Numbered from the stretch's first letter, positions 1 to 12,349 are shown. The stretch: 64,000 nt of DNA from Yamagishiella unicocca (GCA_003116995.1 BDSL01000025.1:806001-870000), one strand, 5' to 3'. Notes: a model not told the origin generated them from the letters alone. Numbers and translations are program-made.

Positions 1-285
1 CGCCGCCGCCGCCGCCGCCGCCGACACCACCGCCGCCGCCGCCGCCGCCAGCTCCGCCTCCGCTGTCGATGTCGGCATCTCGCTGAAGCAGCAGCTGTAG
101 CTGACCAGGGCGCGGTCGGGGGCGTGCTCACGCTCATGGTCGATCAGGGGCCGAAACTGGGTGTCCCTGTACGGCAGCTCCGAATCCAACGGTCTCTGTA
201 CGGCGGCGGGGTTGGCACCTGGGGAGCCCCCGGCATCCACCTCCTGCGGACAGGCGCGCGAGGGCGCACATAGCGCGGTGCTTGT

Positions 286-410
286 TGTTGTTGTGGTTGT
301 TGTGGTTATTGTGGTTGTTGTTGTGGTTCTGGTTGTTGTGGTTGTTGTTGTGGTTGTTGTGGTTGTTGTTGTGGTTCTGGTTGTTGTGGTTGTTGTGGTT
401 GTTGTTGTGC
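286..410. repeat. GTTGTT/GTTGTG repeat coding the Gln/Pro tail of the kinase
   Basis: Imperfect trinucleotide-based repeat read on the minus strand as CAACAACCA-type codons. It encodes the C-terminal QQQPQQP tail of the receptor kinase, and the predicted stop TAA (308-306) falls inside the repeat. Repeat-length changes would move the stop codon. Confidence 0.75.
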
Positions 411-3400
411 TGTGGTGCGGTAGCTGCGGCTGGAGTAGGACGCTCGATGCTCGTTGTCGATGGCGAACTGAAGGAGCGACGAGCGGGCCAGCAGCGGCGC
501 CGGAGACGCAGCGTAAAGCTGCGTAGCCAATGACCGTGCTTGCCAATGCTTGCCAATGCTTGCCAATGCTTGCCAATGCTTGCCAATGCTTGCCAACGGC
601 CCAGCGGTTCACCAATCCCTCCTTCCCTCCCTCCCTCCCTCCGCCCGCCCGCCCGCCCGCCCGCACGAGTGTACCAGACGTTTCTAACCGTTTTCGTTTT
701 TCAGTGCCGACCCACGGGTCTCCTCTCATACCCTCTGCCCGCACCGGCCCCAGGGGCCCCCACCTGCTGCACTTTCAACAGCTCCTTGACCGCCTCCGCA
801 GCCGCAGGCCGCCGCAGAGGGTCGTGGTCCCAGCACTGCCGGATGAGCGTGGCCTGGTCCAGGGAGGGAGCGAGGGAGAGGGTCCAGGGAGGGAGCGAGA
901 GCGTCCAGGGAGGGAGAGGGTACAGGGAGGGAGAGGGAGGGGAGAGGGACGAGGGTCAAGGCCAAGGGCCTCACGAAACGAAGCAATGGTCCAAAAACCC
1001 AAAACTAAACCCTCGTCAAGACTAACCCCTAGCTGCCTCCCCTACCCCTCACGGTTCCACGCGGATGGGTACCCGCTTCCTGGGGCCGCGATGACACCTA
1101 AAAACGGGTTTCCTAGCTCTTAACCCCTCCCTGGACCCATCTTCTTACCAGCCTGGTCGGGCAGCGCCCTTCCAGCTGCTGCAGGGAGGGCCGCAGCCGC
1201 TTGTCGACGACGCTGCAGGGAGGGACCAAGAAGGCGAGGGGGGGAGGGGGCGGCGTTAGCGGCACGGTTGACGATACGGTTGCGGGTTTGTGAGGCGTCG
1301 AGGGTGGGTGGATGGCACGAAGGAGCTGAACAACGGTAACTGGACGAGCGCCGCCTGCCGTATGCACCGTACGCCGCCAATCCCACACACCCCGGTTCGA
1401 GCCCGCCGCTTACCTCTTGGCGACCGAGATGGGCTCTCTCCGCTTCCACGGCCGCTGCCCCGCCAGCATCTCCCACAGCAGCACTCCCAGCGAGAAGATG
1501 TCCTGAGGGAGCGGTGACGGGGCCGCAGATCACACACGGGCAGATTGGACGAACAGTTCTAATCGGTAATCTGTTCCCCATCATTTTGCACATGGTATAC
1601 GACGCGCTGCGGCAGAGGGTGGCGATGGGAGGTCGTACGGTTCCCCCCCTCCTGCGCTGGGCTTCTCGCCAACCATCCTGTCCCGTCACGTAAAACGGTT
1701 TTTACACACACACACAAAAACACATCGCGCTCAGTCTCGTTCGCGGCTCAGCTCAGCATATTTAAAACACACACACACGAGCGCTGCGCGGCCGCCGGCT
1801 ACATAATTTGACTTCTGGCTTCTCGTGGACCCAGTCTGGGTTTCTTTCGGTAACTATTGGCGCCCCGCACTGACTCCGGATTCCTTGGTCTCCTCGCGCT
1901 ACGTATACTTCGCGGCTCAGCTCAGCATTTATAAAACACACACTAAACAACTCTTCCGTAGAAGCGGCGCGTTCACGTGTGTCCCTGCCTTTCCATCTGC
2001 CCCGCATGTCTCCTTCGCTCTTCAACCTAACGCTAACGTTCTGCTGCTTCGCCTGGTCCTTCTTCCTCTCCTTCCCAGGTCAGTTTCCTCGCATCTGGCA
2101 TGGGCTGGGATTCCTGTGCCGGGCACTCTGTCGGTTACTGGCATTGCACGCGAAGTTGTTGCTTATACCCCTGCCTTGCGCACTAGGATAGGTCACTAGG
2201 TACTTAGGCTCAGTAGTTGTAGGAGCTTCGCGCCACGCCTACGCCGCAGCAGCGCGGCGTCGGCTGTTAGGGTCGCTACTGCAGCTCAGCCGCCCGCCAC
2301 CGTCCTTCTGGTTATCGGAGCGCTGCACGGACGCCGTCTACATAATCGGAATTCTGGCTTGTCGTGGATACACTCTGGGCTTCTTTCGGTAACTATTGAC
2401 GCCTCGCCCTGCCTCCGGATTCCTTGGTCTCTTCGCGCTTAGTCTCCTTCGCGGCTCAGCACAGCATCTACAAAACACACACACCCGCTGCTCAGCTCAG
2501 CATACTTAAAACACACCCGCTGCGGGTCTTACCGCCTGATGCGTGATCACCCCCTCCTGCTGAGCCACCACGTCGTAACACTCTGCGGACACGAAGGGAT
2601 TTGGGGGGTGGTGGCATGAAGACCCGGCTACACGACATGAGATTTGGGGGGTGGCATGAAGACCCGGCTACACGACATGAGATTTGGGGGCGGGGGGCGA
2701 GGAAACCAATCCACACGAAAAGGAGGTGGAAAAACGGGGTGGGGGAGGGGGGAGGGGGCGCGGAGTAGGGAGTCTAGGGTTATTGATGAAGGGGGAGGAG
2801 GGGGAATGGCGGACGAGCATCCGAGGGGGAATGGCGGACGAGCATCCGAGGCGAGCATTCCTGTGTGTGTACGAGATGTACGACACAAGACGAACCCAAG
2901 GCTACCGGCAGACGGACACGCAGGGGAGGATCTCCTCGCTCCTCGCCCTCCCCTCCCTGGAGGGTTTGCCGCCCGGCCCATTTTCCCCCGCCCTCTCAAA
3001 CCCATTCCCCCTCCCGATCTCCCCTCCCCCCCCCCGCGGCGTCCCCTACCTGGAGCCATGTAGCCCGGCGTCCCCGCATCGGGATTACGGGTCAGCAGCA
3101 CCGTAGTGCGCAGCCGCGACAGCCCGAAGTCCTGTACGGCAGGCGTTGGCCGGGGGAGGGAGAGGAGGAAACCCGTGTACGGCAGGCGTTGGCCGGGGGA
3201 GGGAGAGGAGGAAACCCGTGTACGGCAGACGGGGCCAAAGGGGGGGCCGCCATTCAGTTGGGTGGGGAGCGCGCGGGGGAGATGGAGACGCAAGGTTCGG
3301 AGGGCGAAGGGGGGGGGGGAACAGAAGAAAAGGACGACCCAGCCGCGTCGCCCCAAGAGGACGTACGAACGGACGCATACCCGTACACCCGTACACGCTT

Positions 3401-5774
3401 CGCGGCTTGAGGTAAATATTCGCACGCGGCGACGCAGTAAATGCTAAAACACGTAGCCGCCCGCCCCTGCCTCGTCGGCTCACGTATCACGGTCAGCCCC
3501 GACGCACCGTGACCTTGACCACCGGGCGGTTGCTCCAGCAGTCGTTGAGCAACACGTTGGCGGGCTGGGGTGGTTGGGTGGTTGAGCGGGAAGGCGGGCG
3601 GGGGTGGTTGGGTGGTTGAACGGAAAGGCGGGCAGGAGGGAGGACAGGAAGGGACGCCGAGCCGCCATCGGGGGCTGTCGAGGGCTGAAGGTCTAAAATA
3701 CACAGTTGCCCATGACGACACGACCTTGGCACGGGCTACACCGCCGTCGGGGTGGTTCCGGAGCGCCACCCCTGGTTTCCGGCGGCGAAACCAAGTCCCC
3801 AAACATCAACTGGTTTCCGACGGCGAAACCAAGTCCCCAAACATCAACTGTATTTCGGTTACTCCATTACCGGTTCACCGGGCTTTCTGCTCCACCCCAG
3901 GTGCCACCGACCCACCTTGAGATCCCGGTGGAGGATGGTGGGGTGCAGGTAGGCGAGAGCCCGCGCCACCTCCACACCAATGTGTACGACCTGCGGCGAC
4001 GGCGTATGTACGGCACCCAGCGCATCCAGGCATAAATTATCAGCACGACTGTACGAGCACATCCTCGTGTGCGCACTAATGAGGGGAGTTATTCGCACCA
4101 GCGGCAACCCCCCCCCCAGGGTTTTCCCCTCAAACCCCCGCCACCACCCCGATTCCCCCGCACACCTTGCCCAGCGGCAGTACGTCTCCCGGGCTGCAGT
4201 ACAGCACGCCGTCGAGTGAGGTCTCCATGAGCTCCATCACCAGGCACATCCGCGGCGGCGTCAGGCACGCCGCCAGCAGCCGCACCACGTTGGGGTGCTG
4301 GCAGCGCCCCAGCACCTCCACCTCCTGGGCGAAGGTGCGCACCAGTGCCTCCGAGGGAGTGTCCGCCTGCTGCTCGTCAGCCACCAGTTTGACAGCGACC
4401 AGCTGGCCCTGGGGGTGGGGGAAAGAGGCGGAGAGGGGGGAGGGGGAGGGGGGGAAACCCGTGGGGGGTGAGGGGGGGGGAAGGGATGAGAGGAAAACCC
4501 GTGGGGGAGGTGGGGGGGGAGGACGAGAGGAAAACCCGTGGGTCGGCACTGAATAAAAAAAACCGTTGAGGCGGAGGAGGGGTGCACACACGGAGGGATA
4601 CACGGATGCAGTGTTTGAAATGCATCACATTGCGAAGGTAAGTTACGACATCCGCCAGGGACAAATGTGTGTGTGTGTGTGTTTTCTTTGCTGCCTTGTT
4701 TCTCGGGTGCCCTGCCTTATCTCCGCCGGGTCTCTAAAGTACGGCACACCTTACGCACAGTACGGCACACCTAGCGACGGTCACGCCGGCACATCCAAAA
4801 AACCCCAAACCCAGTCCCACCTGGTAGACCCCCTCCACCACCCGGCCAAAGCCGCCCACTCCGCGAGCCGTGTCGGGCAGCAGCCGGACCTTCAGGGGCG
4901 GGGGGGGGGGAAAGCGCGGGTTACACGACATGGGGGGGTAGGGGCGGGTTCCAGGACATTGGGCGGGTAGGGACGGGTTACACGACATGGGGGGGTAGGG
5001 GCGGGTTACAGGACATTGGGGGGAGGGTGTTACATCCGCGGATCCACGACAAAAGGGGGGAGGGGTGGGTTACACGACATAGGGGGGTGGCGACAAAGGG
5101 GGTGGCGACAAGGCCCGGTTTCACGACATAGGAAGCCGAGGGCAGAAATCAGCCGGCGGATCGTTTTCGCGCACGCGTTTGAGTGGGCGCCCGGGGGGGA
5201 GGGAGGGGGGGGTCAAGGGACGGGGTGGGGTAGGGGTTGGGTTGGGCAATGAGGGGGTTGGGTAGGGGTTGGGTTGGGCAATGAGGGGGTTGGGTAGGGG
5301 TTGGGTTGGGCAATGAGGGGATGGGGTAGGGGTTGGGTTGGGCAATGAGGGGGTTGGGTAGGGGTTGGGTTGGGCAATGAGGGGGTGGGGTAGGGGTTGG
5401 GTTGGGCAATGAGGGGGTGGGGTAGGGGTTGGGTTGGGCAATGAGGGGGTGGGGTAGGGGTTGGGTTGGGCAATGAGGGGGTGGGGTAGGGGGTGGGGTA
5501 GGGGTTGGGTTGGGCAATGAGGGGGTGGGGTAGGGGTTGGGTTGGGCAATGAGGGGGTGGGGTAGGGGTTGGGTTGGGCAATGAGGGGGTGGGGTAGGGG
5601 TTGGGTTGGGCAATGAGGGGGTGGGGTAGGGGTTGGGTTGGGCAATGAGGGGGTGGGGTAGGGGTTGGGTTGGGCAATGAGGGGGTGGGGTAGGGGTTGG
5701 GTTGGGCAATGAGGGGGTGGGGTAGGGGTTGGGTTGGGCAATGAGGGGGTGGGGTAGGGGTTGGGTTGGGCAAT

Positions 5775-5820
<46 letters not shown>

Positions 5821-8800
5821 GGGGTAGGGGTTGGGTTGGGCAATGAGGGGGTGGGGTAGGGGTTGGGTTGGGCAATGAGGGGGTGGGGTAGGGGTTGGGT
5901 TGGGCAATGAGGGGGTGGGGTAGGGGTTGGGTTGGGCAATGAGGGGGTGGGGTAGGGGTTGGGTTGGGCAATGAGGGGGTGGGGTAGGGGTTGGGTTGGG
6001 CAATGAGGGGTGGGGTAGGGGTTGGGTTGGGCAATGAGGGGTGGGGTAGGGGTTGGGTTGGGCAATGAGGGGGTGGGGTAGGGGTTGGGTTGGGCAATGA
6101 GGGGGTGGGGTAGGGGTTGGGTTGGGCAATGAGGGGGCGCGCCAGGCCCGAGGTTTTGTGTCAGGGCGTGACGTCTGGGGCCGACGCCAGAATGCAGCCC
6201 CCCCGCCAGGGATCCATCCAGCCGGTGAGGTCCGACGCGTTTCGTTCTTTAGGAGACAGTTAGGAGACAGTTAGGAGACAGTTAAAAAAGACAGTTAGGG
6301 TAGTTTAGTTCGTGTTCTGCTGGCACTGATTGGTTCGCACGACTTTCACCTCAACCCCATCTCGCTGACTGACCGTATTGTCGGACGGCTTGCCGCCGCC
6401 GCCGCCGATGGCGCCGCCGCCGCCGCCGATGGCGCCGCCGCCGCCGCCGATGCGGCGACCGTTGTACGGCGTTGCAACACTCTGAGGGACCCACGACTCC
6501 GCACTGCCGTACACCGCCCGCAGCTGGCTTGGCGGCGGCGGCAGCACCGCCGGCAGCTGCCGTGGGGCGGCGGCGCCGCCGCTGAAGCCTCCCCCTCCAT
6601 GAACCGGTTCAACAGTCTTGCTTTGGATACCGGTACTACTAATATACTTGTTGCCGGAGTCGTTATCTTTATTGTTGCCTGAGTCATTATCTTTATTGTT
6701 GCCGGCATCGTCCTCGTGGCTGTGTTGAATCACGACATTCAGTGTGAAGCTGCGGCGGGCGGGGGTCAGCGCAGTGACGACGACGTCGCCAGCGTCCACG
6801 GTTTCGGAGCTCGCGGGCGTGCGGGAGTAGTACGGCAGCAGCTGAGAGACGGGGGCTGCGGCGGGGGGGGGCCCGGGGGTGGGGGTGGAGGTGGGGTTTT
6901 CAGCTTGCGGGCGGTTCCAGGCGGTTTCGGAGCAAGGAGAAACTGCCGGGGGAAACGGCCAGCATCTGTGCCTGGTGCCCTCACGCCCTCTAACCCAACC
7001 CAACCGAACCCAACCCAAAACGTCTATTCTAAACGGCTTTTTCGGGCATCCACGGGTCTTCCTCGAACCCGAGGATGGTACACGGGCCGCTGTAATGAAA
7101 AGACATACATCCCCCCGCGGATTCTCCTTTACCCCTTCCCCCCCCCGCACCTGCAGCAATCGTGGTGTAGCCGTCGCCGCCGTCGCCGTCGCCCCCCGCG
7201 CCAGCTGCCGCCGCCTCCGCCATCAACACTTGTGCGCCGCTGCTGCTCCTGCCCGACGCCGAACGCGACGTGGCGTTGTCGGACGAGGGCCGCAGCCGCT
7301 GGCACCCGCCCCCCTCCGCCGCCTCTGCACCCTTGTCCGCGGATGTCGATGTCGTCGCTGCGGCGGCGGCGGCGGCTGCTGCGGCGGCGGCGCCTGGCCC
7401 CGCCGGGCTGCGCATGATGTCATCGCTGAAGGACGAGGCGGCGTTGAGTCGGGGCCAGACGGAGGCGCATGGCCACGGCCACGACCACTGCCACGCGCTG
7501 CTCGTGGGGTCAGGCACCAGAGCAGGCCAGCGCGTAGGGTCAGGCACCAGAGTAGGGCAGCGCGGCGAGGGGAGGAGAAGGGAGGGAAGGGTCGGCGGCG
7601 TGAGGGGGGTGTTGGGGTGGCATGCGGACGGGCGCGGAGACGACGGCAGTAGCCATGGGGTTGCGTTTTGGGGCACATGCCGGCCCTGGCGGGAACGCCC
7701 CTGGAGCCATCGCTCCCCCCTGCTGCTCCCCCAACCCCCAGCCTGCCTGCGCCTGTGTTTTGGACGGGTCGTCGAACCACTCACCCACCCATTCCGACTC
7801 CGATTCCAACATTCCTCCCAATCCCAACGTCTGTCCTAAGCGGGTTTCCTCGCATCCACGGGTCTTCCTCGCAACCACCCCAATCCCATGTCGTGCCGAC
7901 TTTAGGGTTCCCAGTTGCCCCCCCTCGCCGGCCCCCCCCCCCGCATCAGCACCACCACTGCCACTCGTCGCCGACTCCCCCACTGGCCTCCACTCGGCCT
8001 CCTGGTCGGCGCCGACCCACGGGTCTTCCTCTCATACCCCCCAACCCCCCACGGGTCTTCCTCTCATACCCCCCAACCCCCCACGGGTCTTCCTCTCATA
8101 CCCCCCAACCCCCCACGGGTCTTCCTCTCATACCCCCCAACCCCCCACGGGTTTTCCTCTCATACCCCCCAACCCCCCACGGGTCTTCCTCTCATACCCC
8201 CCAACCCCCCACGGGTCTTCCTCTCATACCCCCCAACCCCCCACGGGTCTTCCTCTCATACCCCCCAACCCCCCACGGGTCTTCCTCTCATACCCCCCAA
8301 CCCCCCACGGGTTTTCCTCTCATACCCCCCAACCCCCCACGGGTCTTCCTCTCATACCCCCCAACCCCCCACGGGTCTTCCTCTCATACCCCCCAACCCC
8401 CCACGGGTTTTCCACTCATACCACACACACCCACACACCCGGCCACCCCACCCCAGCGCCCACCTGTCAATCGACGTCGCCTCTCCAGGAAGGTGGCCGC
8501 CCTTGATCGGATGCAGCACACCGCCGCCCCGCCGGCGCTTGTGGGCGCGTCGAATGACTAATGCCACCACCAGTAGCAACAGCAGCGCGCCCAGGACAGC
8601 TGCGTGTGTGCGTATTTGTGTGTGTATGTGTGTGTGCGTGTGTTTGCAGTGGGGCGGGGAGAGGGAGGGGAGGGGAGGGCAGGGGGTGGGAGAGAGGGGT
8701 AGGGCAATAAGGATCGGGAGAGGAAGGATGTTGTTGACGTGCTGGACTGCGCAGAGGATGGCTCCAGGGTGGGAATGGAAGCGGTTACTCCGGGCCCGGT

Positions 8801-11800
8801 CGCCCAACCACCCGGGGGGGTTGTATAAAAACCGTATTACGCACCACCCGGGGGGGTGAGTCGTGGCCAGGCATCCACATCGCCAACACCTCCTCCCATG
8901 GACTCGCGGATTCTCTTATTCAAACCCCTTCCCGCCAAACCCTTCTCCCAGCAGTCGTACTTAAACCTCTTCCCCCGACGTCAAGGCCCCCGCGTCAACC
9001 GTCCTAGGGGTTTACGATGCCCCTACGTACGACAGAGCCCTGTGACGTCACGCCGCCGAGAAAACACCCCCACTCACCTCCCACCACGATGCCCGCCACC
9101 GCGCCCGCGCCCAGGCCGCTGCTACTGCCTCCGCCGGCGCTGCTACTGCCGCCGCTGCCGCCGCCGTCGCCGCCGCCGCCGCTGCCGCCGCTGCGCTGGG
9201 CACCTCCGCCCGCTACCTTCGCCAGCGGCTCCGCGCCGCTGCGTGTGACGTCATCATGGGACGACTGCCGCTCCGGCGACGACGCCAGCATGTAGAGCAG
9301 GCAGCCCAGAGGTCCCATCTCGGTAACGCACCGGTCAGAGAGGTTGTGCTCACACAGGTTGATGACGTTCAGCCCGTGAAGCTGTGGCCGGGGGGGAAGT
9401 ATGGTAAAAACCCATGGGCGGGTGGGGGGGCTGCCATTAAGACCCATGGGGGGGCCGCCATTAAGACCCATACCGGTTTCCTTTGCCCACATCCATACCC
9501 ACACCCACACCAATACCATACCCTACCATACCCCACCCTACCCACACAGAAAGGTACCGCACAGGGCGCCTCCGCTTACCAGGTATCCGTTCGCCGCCAC
9601 CCGCCCCGTGACCCGGTCCACGTCAGCACCCCGCAGACCCAGGTCCACGTGGATTCCCACGTTTGACCAGCAGCGGTCCAGGGGGTGCGCGGAGGAGTCG
9701 TTGGAGCAGTTGGAGGGCCAGGGTATGGTCACATTGACCTGGTTGACCCCTGCGGGAGGCATAGGGCCCCGGAATGAGGTTGGGGTTGGCGGTGCTGTGA
9801 GCTGGAATTTAACCGGTCGCACTCCAGTTTAGGGCCTAGAGTAGGGGATATGAGGGATGGTGCGCCGCCGGCCGCGGCGCAAGGTATGCCCGCCCCCGCC
9901 ACCACCACCACCCACACCGCGCACGTCGCTGGCTGGGCTGGAATTTTGCTGGAATTTTCCCTTTTGCTGTTACTCCATGACGGAAAACCCAAGCCACCGC
10001 CCCCTCCAGGTGCGGATTACAACGATAACTCCCCGGGTGTCAGCCGACTAACCCGGAACATAGCCCCTAAAATCCTAAGTATATATTAATATATATTCAA
10101 CCCTAAAAAAAACCCTAAAACCCTAAAACCCTAACCCCGCGGCTTCCAACCAAGGTTGGGCTCCTGCACGTGGGTGCTAACGCGGCCGGGTGTTAACACC
10201 CGCGGTTACCACCCGGGTGTTAACACCCGCGCGGGTGTTAACCGCGCCACGCGGTTTGACCGTTGGCGCGTCACCGTTAGTTCAGTTGACGCTCACCTGG
10301 TATCTGGGAAGGGCGGATGATCATGTCTGACGCCACCCTGCAACAAGTCGTGGAAGCATGGTGTGAGGGGGTGGCATAGAAATCCTTGACGCGAAAAGGA
10401 CAAGATAGTGGGCGCATGGTGGAGTATGGTGGGGGGTAAAAATAAACATGGTGGGGGTGGTGTGAGACCAGTGACACGAAAAACGACAAGATAGTGGGCG
10501 CATGGTCGGCGGGGGGGGCAGGGCGGGGGGCTGGCAGCGTTGACCGGGCGCCAGGACGGGTTTTGCATGATTGATGCTGGCTGACGTTTTGCCAGTGGGC
10601 CAGACGTAAGCCAGCCGGCGGGCGGCCGGGCTTTACTCACTGCGTCACGTCGGGTGGGAAACAGTAGCGCCAGATGTAAGCCGAGTCCTCCACTACCACA
10701 AACGCGGTCTCGCCAGGGGGCAGGGGAACAAGCATGTCCATACCCGGCGCCTGAAGAGGGTTTGAGCGGTTTGGCAGTTGGATGGTTGGGCGGATGTTGG
10801 TGCTTAAAGGTATGAAGCTCGAGGGGGGTTACATACAGCTCGAGGGGGGGCATCGGGTGGGCGGGGGTGCGGCCGGCGCCCGGCGGTTGATGGTTGGCAT
10901 CAGGCGGTTGGCTGTGTAAACACGGGCGGACTAGCGTGTGTATGTACGGCGGCTCCGGCGAGGTCGTTTCGTTGCCCATCATAAGGCCCCCCCTTGCTGA
11001 CCTGGTTGGACGAGCCCTCCCTCCAGCGCTGGAGTGCCACGTTCCTCATAGTGAAGGTCGTGTTGTCGCCTACCCGCACCTGCATCAGCATCAGCATCAG
11101 CAGGTCAGGTTGGGGATTCAAGGACTCGGCCAAGTGAATCGCGGTACCCCGGACAGGACATCGAACGGCGGCGCCGCCGCACCTCCCCCCCCCCCCCGTT
11201 TCCTACGTCGTGTAACCGGGTCTTCCCGCTAGCCCCCGCCCAACAACTACTATAGGGCCCTCCAAGGGTCGCTCCGACTACTCGGCACTGTCTAGGAGCA
11301 TCTCCGTACGGCACAACCCAAGATCAGGCTCCGTGCCTTCCTTCTGCGACATGGCGGCGTGCACCCTCCTGCAGGAAGCGGCCGAACCACGACAACCGCC
11401 AACCGCGCTACCCGCTGCCAGACACGCGCGCAGCACAGACGAGCATCACATGGGTGCCCCCCCCCCCGCATAACGGCGAGCCTCCGGTTGCGTTGCGCCG
11501 CGCAGACTCAATCACCAACCCGTCAAGGCTGGAGCTCAAAAGCTCATCCAAGATCAGCTCTGGGGCAAAATTGTGCCCAGGAATCCGTCTCAGCCCATGT
11601 CCCTACTACTGACGCCATAATGCGGACGGCCGTCCGCGTGCGCTTGCGTGGACGCGAAACGCATCAGGAGCCTTGCTTATAGGTTGAGTTCGACGGAAAC
11701 ACCCATATGTTGGGAAGCACGCCAGTCTGATGCACTAACCTTCAAATGAATGAAACTCAAGTCCAGTGTGACCAACCGACTCGCAGTTCCTTCAATAACA

Positions 11801-12105
11801 AAGTTGCGCTGCAGTACTATTGGGAGGGTGTAGCCACCCCAGTCCTGGTCCTTCACAACAACGTCGACCGGTATTTGCGCCGTGTCGATGCCGGGGTTTA
11901 CCAGCGCTGCGGCAAGCTGGGCGCCATTGTAGCAAATCGCCACAGACGCTGGTAAAGCAGCAGAACTCATGTTCTCTGGCCGTGACTGCTCAGGCTTGTC
12001 TAGAATGGGCACAGCTTGCTGTAAGGGAAACCCATGCGCTGAGCTGCGCAGGTTCAGGGCCAGCAAAGCAAGAAGGACATCCCATTTACAAATCCTAAAT
12101 GCCAT
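306..12105 (-). CDS. Receptor-like protein kinase (signal peptide, ectodomain, TM, kinase), 19 exons
   Basis: Predicted 1034-aa single-pass receptor kinase, probably at the plasma membrane. Exons (minus): 12105-11740, 11079-11002, 10750-10641, 10337-10297, 9749-9580, 9381-9078, 8599-8464, 7425-7151, 6942-6350, 4889-4821, 4408-4166, 3990-3916, 3564-3508, 3131-3050, 2582-2533, 1502-1414, 1212-1149, 853-764, 518-306; every phase matches and the total is 3105 nt. Start: ATG in good context followed by a hydrophobic leader. Residues 1-24 are the signal peptide. Residues about 25-345 form an ectodomain with several Cys and N-glycosylation sequons. The membrane span ([11 protein letters not shown] / [15 protein letters not shown]) crosses an intron and is followed by RRAHKRRR. 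A Ser/Gly/Pro/Asn-rich linker precedes the kinase at about 692-964. The kinase keeps the Gly loop (GVGGFG), VAVK (K721), helix-C Glu, HRDLKPAN (D818), DFG (D840) and APE, so it looks active and TKL-like. The ligand is unknown. The stop is inside Gln/Pro repeats; the 3' UTR may lie beyond the window. Confidence 0.85.
537..663. repeat. 10-bp tandem repeat (TTGCCAATGC, about 6 copies) and adjoining C-rich tract
   Basis: Six near-perfect copies of a 10-bp unit at 537-596 are followed by CCTT/CCCT and GCCC runs to about 663. All of it lies in the last intron (763-519) of the minus-strand kinase gene, just upstream of the final acceptor. Confidence 0.9.
764..4889 (-). other. Kinase catalytic domain exons of the receptor-like kinase
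   Basis: Nine exons encode all canonical protein kinase subdomains in order: Gly-rich loop at 4889-4821; ATP-binding Lys and helix-C Glu at 4408-4166; HRDLK at 3990-3916; PANVLL and the strand before DFG at 3564-3508; DFG and activation segment at 3131-3050; the APE Glu completed across the junction to 2582-2533; [13 protein letters not shown] at 1502-1414; and subdomain XI with the structural Arg (DPLRRP) at 853-764. No catalytic residue is missing. The family assignment (tyrosine-kinase-like Ser/Thr kinase) is inferred from motif style, not from a search. Confidence 0.9.
3133..3225. repeat. Two-copy 43-bp tandem repeat in a kinase intron
   Basis: Two nearly identical copies of a unit beginning TACGGCAGGCGTTGGCC and ending in the intronic motif GGAAACCCGTG. 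The array sits immediately beside the acceptor of the DFG exon (3131), so the duplication includes the region around that splice acceptor. Confidence 0.8.
5222..6137. repeat. 32-bp G-rich minisatellite, about 28 copies, with an embedded 43-nt G run
   Basis: Tandem copies of a 32-bp unit containing GGGTTGGGCAATGAGGGG and GGGGTAGGGG, mostly perfect. One unit has been replaced by an uninterrupted run of 43 G at 5777-5819. The array lies wholly in the kinase intron 6349-4890, between the juxtamembrane linker and the Gly-loop exon. On the plus strand it is continuously G-rich and capable of forming G-quadruplexes; the transcribed pre-mRNA would carry the C-rich strand. Confidence 0.95.
8015..8415. 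repeat. 32-bp minisatellite, about 12 copies
   Basis: Tandem array of a 32-bp unit containing ACGGGTCTTCCTCTCATAC and a C-rich segment, in the kinase intron 8463-7426. The unit core is the ACGGGTCTTCC motif that also occurs singly in many other introns of this window, so this looks like an expansion of that dispersed motif. A few units have TTTT in place of TCTT. Confidence 0.95.
8464..9381 (-). other. Membrane-span and juxtamembrane exons of the receptor kinase
   Basis: Exon 9381-9078 ends in a Gly/Ser-rich stalk and the first half of the hydrophobic span. Exon 8599-8464 supplies the second half, then a run of Arg/Lys that is a classic cytoplasmic stop-transfer signal. The intron (9077-8600) interrupts the span in phase 1. 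This fixes the topology: exons at higher coordinates are extracellular, those at lower coordinates cytoplasmic. Confidence 0.8.
10101..10137. repeat. Interstitial telomere-like repeat (CCCTAAAA)n
   Basis: Short run of CCCTAAAA units, the complement of the TTTTAGGG telomere repeat known from Chlamydomonas-type algae. It is intronic, between receptor-kinase exons 10337-10297 and 9749-9580, and is preceded by AT-rich sequence. Confidence 0.8.
10171..10250. repeat. Cluster of perfect palindromes around GTTAAC
   Basis: The 16-bp perfect palindrome CGGGTGTTAACACCCG occurs twice (about 10187-10202 and 10213-10229), with further half copies on both sides, inside a kinase intron. The segment could extrude as a cruciform or fold as stacked hairpins in RNA. 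No function is evident. Confidence 0.7.
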
Positions 12106-12349
12106 GGCAAATGAAGGTAGGGTCCTATCTCCAAAGAGTACGGTTCGCTATGCAAAAGCTCTCAGTCAGAGGGCCCATTGTAGCAAGCCATTCGTCCCTA
12201 ACATGCGTGGATTAGGAACTGCCTAAGCAAATAAGGTTGCAAACAATGGATAGTTCACAGCAAAGCTAGACGCATGGTCTGGTCGTACAGCCGGACACGG
12301 AGCAGACATACAGAGCTTCGAGGCCTTTGCAATGCAGAGATAGGATATC

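Noticed and set aside
5121..6129. Three overlapping minus-strand ORFs of 294-326 codons encoding Pro/Thr/Asn repeats
   Set aside because: They are products of the 32-bp minisatellite, which cycles through all three frames; the array lies in a phase-consistent intron of the kinase gene.
7900..8001. Possible extra kinase exon with acceptor near 8002 ([16 protein letters not shown])
   Set aside because: Its phase does not fit the upstream exon, whereas joining 8464 directly to 7425 restores phase and makes the whole 19-exon model a multiple of three.
7668..8859. Plus-strand ORFs of about 300 codons rich in Pro-His-Gly-Ser
   Set aside because: They come from the other 32-bp array (8015-8415), antisense within a kinase intron, and have no splice partners.
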